A DNA stretch of 6,737 bases, taken from positions 1-6,737 of the forward strand of contig JAAZIH010000251.1 in NCBI GenBank assembly GCA_012800995.1. Reading direction: 5' to 3'. Below the pieces are notes generated by a model. It had not been told where the DNA came from, did no database searches, and saw only the letters and a list, made by a program, of their open reading frames with translations. The DNA is from Chloroflexota bacterium (GTDB lineage: Bacteria > Chloroflexota > Anaerolineae > Anaerolineales > Anaerolineaceae). Of the stretch, positions 1 to 6,495 are shown piece after piece (position 1 is the stretch's first letter; each line of letters begins with the position of its first letter). Made by a program: the position numbers and the translations under genes.

Positions 1-1341
1 GCACATCAAAGTCAATTTGCTACACGCATGACTACCGACCAAATGTTACCCATCCTCGAAACGATGGACCAAGCCGGCTACTACGCCCTTGAAGCCTGGG
101 GAGGCGCGACCTTCGATGTCTGCCTGCGTCATCTTGACGAAAACCCCTGGGACCGCCTGCGCACTATCCGCAAATACGTCAAAAACACCAAGCTACAGAT
201 GCTCATGCGCGGGCAAAATATCCTTGGTTACAGCCATTATTCTGATGACGTTGTTGAAGCTTTTGTTGGACGTGCCGTTGACAACGGCATGGACATTTTC
301 CGCCTCTTCGACGCGCTCAATGACCTGCGCAACCTTGAAACCTCGTTCAAAGCCGTCAAAAAATACGGCGGGCATGCCCAGGGCGCGATTTGCTACACCA
401 TCAGCCCCTTCCATACCACAGAATACTTCGCGAAATTAGCCGTTGACTTAGAGTCAATGGGCGCGGATTCGATCTGCATCAAAGATATGGCTGGCATCCT
501 CACGCCAAAAATCGCTGCTGATTTGGTGGTTGCCATTAAAGCAAAGAGCAACCTGCCCCTCAACATGCACACCCACTCCACCAGTGGCACGGGTGCCATG
601 ACCTACCTCGACGCGGTACAAATCGGCGCGGACATGATTGACACCGCTATTTCACCTCTCTCAGATGGCACCAGCCAACCCCCAACCGAAACCATGCACA
701 TTGTGCTTTCGGAAATGGAGTTCAAGACCGGGCTAAACAGTGAAAAATTGGTTGAAATTGCCTCCTACTTCAAAGGCATTCGTAAGACCTTCCAGGAAGC
801 CAAGATTTTTGACGACAAGGTTTACCAGGTCAATCCTTTGATTTTGGAATATCAAGTGCCGGGCGGCATGCTCTCAAACCTGATTGCCCAACTCAAAGAA
901 GTTGGCGCGGAAAGTCGTCTGGATGAGGTTCTGGCAGAAGTTGAGCACGTGCGCTCCGAAGTCGGCTACCCACCTTTGGTAACGCCCATGTCTCAAATTG
1001 TTGGCGCGCAAGCGGTGGTCAACGTACTTTCTGGCAGCCGCAACACGATTATTCCAAATGAAATGCAGGACTACGTGCGTGGTTATTACGGACGTCCTGC
1101 CGCGCCAATTGACCCGGAATTTGCTGCGAAAATTTTACAAGGTAAAAAGCCTGTTACCGTGCGCCCAGCAGATTTACTCGAGCCGCGCTTACCCTCAGCG
1201 CGCAAAGAGATTGAACATCTGCGCCCGTCTGATGAATCAGTCATCAGTTACGCTCTCTTCCCTGAGATTACCAAAGCCTATTTACAACGCCATTTGGTGA
1301 CTTCAGAACATGGCTGGGCAAACGCTGGCGCCTTAGGTTAG
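1..1341 (+). CDS. Biotin-dependent carboxyltransferase subunit (oxaloacetate decarboxylase alpha / pyruvate carboxylase B / transcarboxylase 5S family), 5'-partial
   Basis: Reading is open from base 1, giving 446 visible residues. The first codons read AHQSQFATR, the continuation of the family's RDAHQS motif, so the gene starts left of the window and the ATG at 28 is internal. The metal-binding Asp of that motif should be the codon just before base 1. Seen: the EAWGGATFD motif, the lysine that is carbamylated in this family (SICIKDMAG, codon 481-483), the two metal-ligand histidines (MHTHS, codons 568 and 574), and the conserved VTPMSQ threonine (codon 982). The family moves a carboxyl group between carboxybiotin and pyruvate/oxaloacetate in the cytoplasm. 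The protein has the TIM-barrel carboxyltransferase domain followed by the conserved PYC/OADA domain. It stops without a biotinyl domain (no AMKM-type motif), so the biotin carrier must be a separate protein. Which reaction it serves (decarboxylase, carboxylase or transcarboxylase) cannot be settled here. A terminator follows the stop, so this is the last gene of its operon. Confidence 0.93.
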   Translation, partial: AHQSQFATRMTTDQMLPILETMDQAGYYALEAWGGATFDVCLRHLDENPWDRLRTIRKYVKNTKLQMLMRGQNILGYSHYSDDVVEAFVGRAVDNGMDIFRLFDALNDLRNLETSFKAVKKYGGHAQGAICYTISPFHTTEYFAKLAVDLESMGADSICIKDMAGILTPKIAADLVVAIKAKSNLPLNMHTHSTSGTGAMTYLDAVQIGADMIDTAISPLSDGTSQPPTETMHIVLSEMEFKTGLNSEKLVEIASYFKGIRKTFQEAKIFDDKVYQVNPLILEYQVPGGMLSNLIAQLKEVGAESRLDEVLAEVEHVRSEVGYPPLVTPMSQIVGAQAVVNVLSGSRNTIIPNEMQDYVRGYYGRPAAPIDPEFAAKILQGKKPVTVRPADLLEPRLPSARKEIEHLRPSDESVISYALFPEITKAYLQRHLVTSEHGWANAGALG

Positions 1342-1364
1342 AAACGCACAATATAATAACACAC

Positions 1365-1399
1365 AAAACACGGCCACATTGGTCGTGTTTTTTATTTTT
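1365..1399 (+). terminator. Intrinsic terminator after the carboxyltransferase gene
   Basis: An 11-base left arm (1365-1375) pairs with 1381-1391 through one G-U wobble (1373 with 1383), around the 5-base loop ACATT. It is followed by a T-rich tract broken by a single A, to 1399. It lies 23 bases after the stop codon. It separates the carboxyltransferase unit from the TPR pair, which therefore needs its own promoter. Confidence 0.9.
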
Positions 1400-1461
1400 C
1401 CAATGCAGGTATGTTTGAATCAGACTTTAGTGATTTGTGATCCAAACTCATTCGCCCAGGT

Positions 1462-1490
1462 TTGACTCATCCATCATATTTGAGGATAAT
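1462..1490 (+). promoter_or_regulatory. Candidate sigma-A-type promoter of the TPR pair
   Basis: TTGACT (1462-1467) and GATAAT (1485-1490) are separated by exactly 17 bases, each one mismatch from consensus. It is the best match in the interval between the upstream terminator and the first TPR gene. Transcription would start around 1496-1498, on or next to the ATG at 1498, which would give a leaderless or nearly leaderless message. The same bases hold the possible Shine-Dalgarno GAGGA (1482-1486), which such a transcript would lack. Either the promoter or the ribosome site could therefore be spurious. No operator-like repeat is visible here. Confidence 0.5.
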
Positions 1491-1497
1491 TAGGGCA

Positions 1498-2793
1498 ATG
1501 TATCTTAAAGGAAGTAAGTTTTCAATACAATCGCGGCGCAAGCGGGGTAACCCCTGGCTTATATTGTTTTTGTTGTTGGGTATTGCCGGCTTGATCTACC
1601 TGAATATCGTTGTGGTACCGATGATTAACCCACCCTTTGTGCCTACGCCCACACCCACCCGCGACCCGGAATCCTACATCACCGAAGCGGACACGCTTGC
1701 TGAAGAAGGTAAATACATTCAAGCTGTGGAAGTCTATCAGCAGGCGATTAATGCCAACCCACAAAACATTGATAACTATCTCAAAATCGCCCGCCTGCAG
1801 ATTTTCACCAGTCAGCTTGAGCAAGCCCAGGTGAACGCCCAAAACGCGATACTCCTGGACAGCGGCAACTCAGACGCCTACGCGCTCTTAGGCTGGGCAA
1901 AGGCTTTCCAACGCGAGTATCTTGCTGGTGAAGTTGACGTGCGCAAGGCGGTGGAGCTGGACCAAAACAGTGGACTGGCACACGCCATTTATGCTTACAT
2001 CTTAGCTCTGCGCGTGGAAGCACGTATGGACGAGCTTGACACCATGGACCGCGCCATTGAAGAAAGCCGTACCGCTTTGGCGCTGGAGCCCAATCTCATG
2101 GAAGCCCACTGGGCGCGCGGTTACGTGCTTGAAGTCACCGCTAACTTTGCCGAAGCAGTGGAATCGCTGAAGACCGCCAATCAAATCAATCCCAACGTAG
2201 ATCGTTTGCACATGGCATTGGGCCGCAACCTCACCTACATCGACCAGCTCGACCAGGCTGTTTTTGAATTCACCAAAGCTTACTCGCTCAACCCCAGCAG
2301 CCCCGCGCCGAACCTTGCCATCTCACAGGTTTACAGTCGCCTGGGTGAATTCGACAAAGCCATCCAATACGGTGAAGTTGCCCTGCGCGATGGCCCCACC
2401 CAAGCCAACCTCTACGCGAACCTGGGCACGCTCTATTATCGAAAATCACAATTTAACGCCGCTATTGAATATCTCCGCATCGCTGTGCGTGGCGGTCTAT
2501 CTGAAGAGGGTTTAGCCGTGGAAGGCATCCCGCTTTCTTACGAGCTGGGCGTGGTTGAAATTTACAGTCGATATGGTTTGGCATTGGCGAAAATTAACGA
2601 ATGCAACGAAGCCGTCAGCATCGCTGAAGGCATACGCCAAACCGTGCCCGATAGCGCGGTTGGTCAGGAAAACGCGGCCATTATCATTAAAACCTGTGAA
2701 GAAAACCTGCTCAACCCACCCACGCCAACAACCGCCCCAACGCCAACTGTAGTCACTGGCCCCACCGCCACACCAGAGGGAGAGCAACCCTAA
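1498..2793 (+). CDS. Membrane-anchored TPR-repeat protein with Pro-Thr-rich stalk and tail (first of tandem pair)
   Basis: This is a 431-residue protein of unknown specific function. Residues 1-17 are basic (RRKR at 13-16), about 20-42 form one membrane helix, and 45-55 are the stalk PPFVPTPTPTR. About eight TPR units fill residues 57-333, with canonical spacing and A..YxxAIxxNP-type helices. A degenerate helical segment follows, and 407-431 is a Pro-Thr-rich tail. Positive-inside topology puts the solenoid outside the cytoplasm. TPRs bind other proteins; the partner is unknown. The ATG at 1498 was chosen over an in-frame TTG at 1462 because MY-(16 residues)-NP(W/Y)LI then aligns without gaps with the next protein, and because that TTG sits inside the likely -35 box. 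GAGGA (1482-1486) is 11 bases upstream. The only two cysteines, C369 and C400, lie after the repeats and match a pair in the paralogue. The next gene begins 12 bases after the stop, so the two are probably co-transcribed. Confidence 0.88.
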   Translation: MYLKGSKFSIQSRRKRGNPWLILFLLLGIAGLIYLNIVVVPMINPPFVPTPTPTRDPESYITEADTLAEEGKYIQAVEVYQQAINANPQNIDNYLKIARLQIFTSQLEQAQVNAQNAILLDSGNSDAYALLGWAKAFQREYLAGEVDVRKAVELDQNSGLAHAIYAYILALRVEARMDELDTMDRAIEESRTALALEPNLMEAHWARGYVLEVTANFAEAVESLKTANQINPNVDRLHMALGRNLTYIDQLDQAVFEFTKAYSLNPSSPAPNLAISQVYSRLGEFDKAIQYGEVALRDGPTQANLYANLGTLYYRKSQFNAAIEYLRIAVRGGLSEEGLAVEGIPLSYELGVVEIYSRYGLALAKINECNEAVSIAEGIRQTVPDSAVGQENAAIIIKTCEENLLNPPTPTTAPTPTVVTGPTATPEGEQP

Positions 2794-2805
2794 AGCTGAG
2801 TTGCT

Positions 2806-4254
2806 ATGTACATCCACGAACGCAAGAATCTTTTTCATAAGCCCAAACCTGCCTCCAACCCATACTTAATCATGCTTATTTTGCTGTGTATCGTTATCGT
2901 GGTGGCGGTCATGCGCGATTATGCCAGCGGTAAGATTTGGCCCCCTTTTGTTCCCACACCCACACCTACCCGCACGGTCAATTCCTTTTTGGTCGAGGGT
3001 GATACACACTTTCTGGCTGGGAACCTTGATGCCGCCATTGAGTCTTATAATAAAGCAATTTTGCTTGAGCCAGAAAACATTGACCTGCGCGTAAAATTAG
3101 CGCGTATTCAGGTTTATTCTTCCGCCTCGCTTACCACCGACCAGGAACGACGTGACCGCCTGGCAGACGCCCTGGCAGTTGTTGATGAAGCCCGTGCAAT
3201 GGCACCCTATAACGCTGACGCACTCGCGGTTCGTTCTCTTGTGCTCAACTGGTCAGCTAACCCAGCCCTGGCGGGTGACCGTACCAAAGATTTGCGTAAC
3301 GCCGCTGAAGCGGATGCCCTGGCTGCCATCCAGTTAGACAACAGAAACGCCCTTGCCAAAGCCTACTATGCCGAAGTACTTATCGACCAGTTCAAATGGG
3401 GTCAGGCGCAGGACTACATCGCTCAGGCGCGCGAAAACGGCGAGCATCTGATGGATGTGCGACGTGTGCAGGCTTTTGTTTATGAAGTTTTGCAGGAGTA
3501 CAACTTAGCAATCGATTGGTACCAAAAAGCGATTGATGTCACCCCTAATCTCACTTTTTTATATATCCGCGTGGGCACGCTTTACCGTCACTTGGGTGGC
3601 GACGTCAACTTCGAAACCGCCCTGGAATACTTCGCCAAAGCCGCCAATCTCAATTCGCAGCTTGGCATTGAAGACCCCATCCCTTACATGGCCATCGCCA
3701 ACACCTACATTCGCATGGGTGAAGCCATGATCGCCTCGCGCAACGCCTATCGCGCGCTTGCCATCAACCCTTACAACCCCAGCACCTATGGACAGGTGGG
3801 TGTCATCTACTATCGCGCCAGGAACTATGAAGGCGCTGAAATGGTGTTGAAATGCGCTGTTACGGGGTGTAATGCCGAGGAAAGTTGCCTGGCACGCGAA
3901 GAAGACCCCTGCGAAAGCAATATCACCACCAACAAACTACCGCTTTCCGACTCAACGGTAGTCTATTATTACATCTATGGCTCGGTTTTAGCCGGCTTAC
4001 ACAGGCGCGGACAAGATGACCGCTGCGCGCTTGCTTCGGAAGTGTTTAAAGAAATTCGCGAGCGTTACTATGATACGTCCAACGAGTTCACCCGCACTGT
4101 GCTTGGCATCGTGAGTGCCAGTGAAAACATCTGTGGCATCACACCCGGACAGGTCTTTAGCACGCCAGTCCCTACACGCGATCTCATCAGCACGCCCACA
4201 CCTCAGCCCACCGAAACGCCCTTCGTCATCCCCACTCATACCCCAACGCCCTAA
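2806..4254 (+). CDS. Membrane-anchored TPR-repeat protein with cysteine-rich C-terminal insert (second of tandem pair)
   Basis: This 482-residue protein is a divergent paralogue of its neighbour with the same architecture. It has a basic N-terminus, a membrane helix at about 20-36, the identical stalk PPFVPTPTPTR at 46-56, a TPR solenoid from about 58 to 350, and a Pro-Thr-rich tail at 452-482. Some TPR units have long inter-helix loops, for example around residues 105-115. After the last TPR there is an insert absent from the first protein, carrying C350, C355, C361 and C369. C407 and C443 follow, and they align with the cysteine pair of the paralogue. With C28 in the membrane helix set aside, that is six cysteines predicted outside the membrane, enough for three disulphides (inferred). 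No strong Shine-Dalgarno precedes the ATG. The 12-base gap suggests translational coupling to the upstream gene. A scaffold or surface-complex role is plausible, but the sequence names no partner. No terminator separates it from the groE promoter. Confidence 0.88.
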   Translation: MYIHERKNLFHKPKPASNPYLIMLILLCIVIVVAVMRDYASGKIWPPFVPTPTPTRTVNSFLVEGDTHFLAGNLDAAIESYNKAILLEPENIDLRVKLARIQVYSSASLTTDQERRDRLADALAVVDEARAMAPYNADALAVRSLVLNWSANPALAGDRTKDLRNAAEADALAAIQLDNRNALAKAYYAEVLIDQFKWGQAQDYIAQARENGEHLMDVRRVQAFVYEVLQEYNLAIDWYQKAIDVTPNLTFLYIRVGTLYRHLGGDVNFETALEYFAKAANLNSQLGIEDPIPYMAIANTYIRMGEAMIASRNAYRALAINPYNPSTYGQVGVIYYRARNYEGAEMVLKCAVTGCNAEESCLAREEDPCESNITTNKLPLSDSTVVYYYIYGSVLAGLHRRGQDDRCALASEVFKEIRERYYDTSNEFTRTVLGIVSASENICGITPGQVFSTPVPTRDLISTPTPQPTETPFVIPTHTPTP

Positions 4255-4267
4255 GCACGTAAACGTT

Positions 4268-4319
4268 CTATAAGAAATGTTTATAATTGCTTGACTTACA
4301 CGCTCGGAAAGCTTATCAT
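4268..4319 (+). promoter_or_regulatory. groESL promoter (sigma-A type)
   Basis: TTGACT (4291-4296) and TATCAT (4314-4319) have a 17-base spacer, each one mismatch from the housekeeping consensus. The stretch at 4268-4290 is A/T-rich and could act as an UP-like element (inferred). The start site is predicted at about 4325-4326, inside the left arm of the CIRCE operator. HrcA bound there would block initiation directly. No alternative heat-shock sigma-factor promoter is needed to explain regulation. Confidence 0.85.
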
Positions 4320-4322
4320 GTA

Positions 4323-4349
4323 TTAGCACTCTCAAGTTGAGAGTGCTAA
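4323..4349 (+). promoter_or_regulatory. CIRCE operator (HrcA binding site)
   Basis: The left arm TTAGCACTC (4323-4331) and right arm GAGTGCTAA (4341-4349) match the CIRCE consensus exactly, with the usual 9-base spacer. HrcA binds CIRCE at normal temperature and represses chaperone genes. It is released under heat stress, when GroEL is occupied and can no longer fold HrcA. Here the spacer is itself self-complementary except for its central G (4336), so the element is a 13-bp perfect inverted repeat around one base. It lies on the predicted transcription start, 36 bases before groES. Confidence 0.97.
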
Positions 4350-4374
4350 AATTTGAAACTGAAACTTTATTATT

Positions 4375-4380
4375 GGAGGA
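4375..4380 (+). promoter_or_regulatory. Ribosome binding site of groES
   Basis: GGAGGA lies 5 bases before the ATG at 4386. This decides the start: an in-frame TTG at 4353 lies upstream of the site, and a second in-frame ATG at 4398 would be 17 bases away. Confidence 0.9.
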
Positions 4381-4385
4381 TCTCG

Positions 4386-4676
4386 ATGACAATTAACATG
4401 CGACCATTAGGTAGCCGACTGGTTATTGAACCAATCGAACAAGAAGACATCACCGCTGGTGGTATCGTGCTTCCCGAAACTGCTAAAGAAAAACCCCAAA
4501 AAGGTACCGTTTTGGCAATTGGCCCCGGCGAACGCAACGATGCTGGCGAACGCATCCCGATGGATGTAAAGGTTGGAGAAGTTGTACTTTATGCCAAATA
4601 TTCTGGAACTGAAATCAAGTACGACGGTAAAAAATTGCTCATTCTGCGCGAGAGCGACGTGCTCGCTATTCTTTAA
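4386..4676 (+). CDS. groES: Co-chaperonin GroES (Cpn10)
   Basis: The protein has 96 residues, the usual length for GroES. It forms the heptameric lid that caps GroEL in the cytoplasm and encloses the folding client. The sequence shows the N-terminal [13 protein letters not shown] strand, the mobile loop with GGIVLP that contacts the GroEL apical domain, the [10 protein letters not shown] segment, and the C-terminal [14 protein letters not shown] typical of the family. The start MTINMRPLG follows a strong Shine-Dalgarno. It is the first gene of a bicistronic unit with groEL, 30 bases apart, under the promoter and CIRCE operator just upstream. Nothing is missing or unusual in the sequence. Confidence 0.98.
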   Translation: MTINMRPLGSRLVIEPIEQEDITAGGIVLPETAKEKPQKGTVLAIGPGERNDAGERIPMDVKVGEVVLYAKYSGTEIKYDGKKLLILRESDVLAIL

Positions 4677-4692
4677 TAAGACAATCACACAC

Positions 4693-4698
4693 AAGGAG
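4693..4698 (+). promoter_or_regulatory. Ribosome binding site of groEL
   Basis: AAGGAG lies 8 bases before the ATG at 4707, in the 30-base groES-groEL gap. It is a strong site, as expected for a highly expressed chaperonin, and it supports MAKQLVFGE as the N-terminus. Confidence 0.88.
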
Positions 4699-4706
4699 AA
4701 CAATAT

Positions 4707-6341
4707 ATGGCTAAACAATTAGTTTTTGGAGAAGAAGCACGACGCTATCTCAAGAGTGGCGTTGATGCTGTTGCAAACGCTGTTGCCACAACTTTGGGCC
4801 CCAAGGGTCGCAACGTGGCATTGGATCGCAAATATGGCTCGCCCACCATCACCCACGATGGTGTCACCGTTGCCAAAGAAATTGAACTTGAAAACCCCTT
4901 TGAGAACATGGGTGCCCAACTGCTTAAAGAAGCAGCCACCAAGACCAACGACATCGCTGGCGATGGCACCACCACCTCAACCGTTTTGGCACACTCCATC
5001 GTGACCGAGGGTCTCAAGAATCTTGCTGCAGGTGCAAACCCCATGCTGCTCAAGCGTGGCATTGAATCTGCCACCAGGATCGTCTCTGAAGCCATCCACA
5101 AACAGGCGATTGCCATCACAACCAAAGAAGAAATTGGCGCTGTGGCAACTGTTTCAGCCCAGGACACTCAAATTGGCGACCTCATCGCTGATGTTATGGA
5201 CAAAGTTGGCAAAGATGGCGTGATTACCGTTGAAGAATCCAAGGGACTCGAATTTGAGACCGAATATGTTGACGGTATGCAATTCGACCGTGGCTACATT
5301 AGCCCCTACTTCGTCACCGATCCCGAGCATATGCTTGCTGACATCGAAGACCCTTATATCTTAATTTACGACAAGAAGATTTCCGCTGCCACCGACATCG
5401 TGCCCCTGCTCGAAAAAATGGTGCAGATTGGCAAACGCGAACTTTTGATTATTGCTGAAGACATCGATGGCGAAGCTTTGGCTACCCTGGTTCTCAACAA
5501 AATCCGTGGCATGCTCAACGTTGTGGCAGTGAAAGCCCCTGGTTTTGGTGATCGCCGCAAGGCCATGCTGCAAGACATCGCCATCCTCACCAACGCGACC
5601 GTCATCTCTGAAGAAACCGGCCGCAAACTTGAAACCGCAACGATCGAAGATCTTGGACGCGCCGAAAAAGTCACCGTTGACAAAGACAACACCACCATCG
5701 TGGACGGCAAAGGTGATACCGGCGCGATTAAGGGACGCATCGAGCAAATTCGCGCGGAAATCGAAAACACCACCAGCGATTACGATCGCGAAAAACTGCA
5801 GGAACGCCTGGCTAAATTGAGCGGTGGCGTGGCAATCATCCGTGTTGGTGCTGCTACCGAAACCGAACTCAAAGAAAAGAAACACCGTGTTGAAGACGCC
5901 CTCAGCGCGACCCGCGCCGCTGTTGAAGAAGGCATCGTGCCTGGTGGCGGTGTAGCACTCGTCAACGCGATTGCCGCGCTCGAGAACTTCAAGATGGAAC
6001 AGGACGACGAACAAATCGGTGTCAACATCGTGCGCCATGCGCTGACCATGCCCATGCGCCGCATCATCGAAAACGCCGGCCAGGACGGTTCAGTTGTGCT
6101 CGCCAACGTACGCCAGAAACAAGAAGAAGAAGGCAACAAGCACCTCGGCTACAACGTGCTCACCGAATCTTATGGCGACATGCTCAAACTCGGTGTCACC
6201 GACCCCGCCAAGGTTACCCGTGGCGCGCTTGAAAACGCCGCTTCCATCGCCGCGATGATTCTGACCACCGAAGCCCTGATTACCGACATCCCCGAACCTG
6301 AAGCCCCTGCCCCCGCCATGCCTCCAGGTGGAATGTACTAA
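4707..6341 (+). CDS. groEL: Chaperonin GroEL (Cpn60/Hsp60)
   Basis: This is a complete 544-residue protein of normal length. It forms the double heptameric ring that folds proteins using ATP, with GroES as lid, in the cytoplasm. Seen: the equatorial nucleotide site, with TLGPKGRN near the N-terminus and DGTTTST beginning at D86 (D87 in E. coli GroEL); the apical domain with [15 protein letters not shown] sequence (here [11 protein letters not shown]); the ATPase Asp in VEDALSATR (D397); and the chaperonin signature [12 protein letters not shown] at 404-415. The C-terminus is a short Pro-Ala-rich tail ending PPGGMY instead of the long GGM repeats of proteobacterial GroEL. Its mRNA is shared with groES and it is closed by the terminator at 6389-6414. 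There is no frameshift or missing catalytic residue. Only one groEL is in the window; other copies elsewhere cannot be excluded. Confidence 0.98.
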   Translation: MAKQLVFGEEARRYLKSGVDAVANAVATTLGPKGRNVALDRKYGSPTITHDGVTVAKEIELENPFENMGAQLLKEAATKTNDIAGDGTTTSTVLAHSIVTEGLKNLAAGANPMLLKRGIESATRIVSEAIHKQAIAITTKEEIGAVATVSAQDTQIGDLIADVMDKVGKDGVITVEESKGLEFETEYVDGMQFDRGYISPYFVTDPEHMLADIEDPYILIYDKKISAATDIVPLLEKMVQIGKRELLIIAEDIDGEALATLVLNKIRGMLNVVAVKAPGFGDRRKAMLQDIAILTNATVISEETGRKLETATIEDLGRAEKVTVDKDNTTIVDGKGDTGAIKGRIEQIRAEIENTTSDYDREKLQERLAKLSGGVAIIRVGAATETELKEKKHRVEDALSATRAAVEEGIVPGGGVALVNAIAALENFKMEQDDEQIGVNIVRHALTMPMRRIIENAGQDGSVVLANVRQKQEEEGNKHLGYNVLTESYGDMLKLGVTDPAKVTRGALENAASIAAMILTTEALITDIPEPEAPAPAMPPGGMY

Positions 6342-6388
6342 AATCAACTTTTCGAAAATCGAGCCTCGTCTCGAGAGCAAAAAATCAC

Positions 6389-6414
6389 AGAGAGCCTGTA
6401 CGGGCTCTCTTTTT
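6389..6414 (+). terminator. Intrinsic terminator of the groESL operon, possibly bidirectional
   Basis: Arm AGAGAGCC (6389-6396) pairs perfectly with GGCTCTCT (6403-6410) around a 6-base loop, and a T run continues to 6414. It starts 47 bases after the groEL stop. On the other strand the same hairpin is followed, after four bases, by six T's (A6379-6384 on the given strand), so it may also stop the convergent permease transcript. A weaker 5-bp hairpin (6359-6363 with 6370-6374) lies between it and the groEL stop. Confidence 0.92.
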
Positions 6415-6495
6415 CGTCTATATTATTGATACAGGAAAGAACCACTGACGCACTTTTTGGATTTTACTCTTAGATTCCGAACTCAGCTTACCAAT
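6415..6495. other. Convergent intergenic spacer with no recognisable element
   Basis: These are the 81 bases between the groESL terminator and the stop of the permease gene. I see no ORF, strong hairpin or repeat here. It is ordinary spacer between two converging genes. Confidence 0.6.

Noticed and set aside
1352..1357. TATAAT just after the carboxyltransferase stop as a promoter
   Set aside because: Any transcript from it would run straight into the terminator hairpin at 1365-1399, and no -35 box precedes it in good register.
1462..1497. Upstream TTG start for the first TPR protein, adding 12 residues
   Set aside because: The TTG lies in a near-consensus -35 box, has no spaced Shine-Dalgarno, and the extension has no counterpart in the paralogue, whose MY start aligns with the ATG at 1498.
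2941..2973. Pro-Thr codon repeats as a simple-sequence or mobile repeat
   Set aside because: The repeat is short, in frame, and varies only at silent positions between the two genes, so it is coding sequence under selection.
4282..4287. TATAAT upstream of the groE -35 box as a second -10 element
   Set aside because: It is a perfect hexamer, but there is no -35 match about 17 bases upstream and the TG dinucleotide is one base out of place for an extended -10. It is more likely part of the A/T-rich upstream region.
4353..4385. Upstream TTG start for groES
   Set aside because: It lies upstream of the strong GGAGGA site and would give an N-terminal extension not found in GroES.
3997..4392. Antisense open frame across the TPR end and the groE promoter
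   Set aside because: It runs through the promoter and CIRCE operator and shows no family features; it is a chance frame.
5361..6038. Long antisense open frame (225 codons) opposite groEL
   Set aside because: It lies wholly inside groEL, has a low-complexity Phe/Val/Gly-rich composition typical of a frame shadow, and has no ribosome site or recognisable domain.
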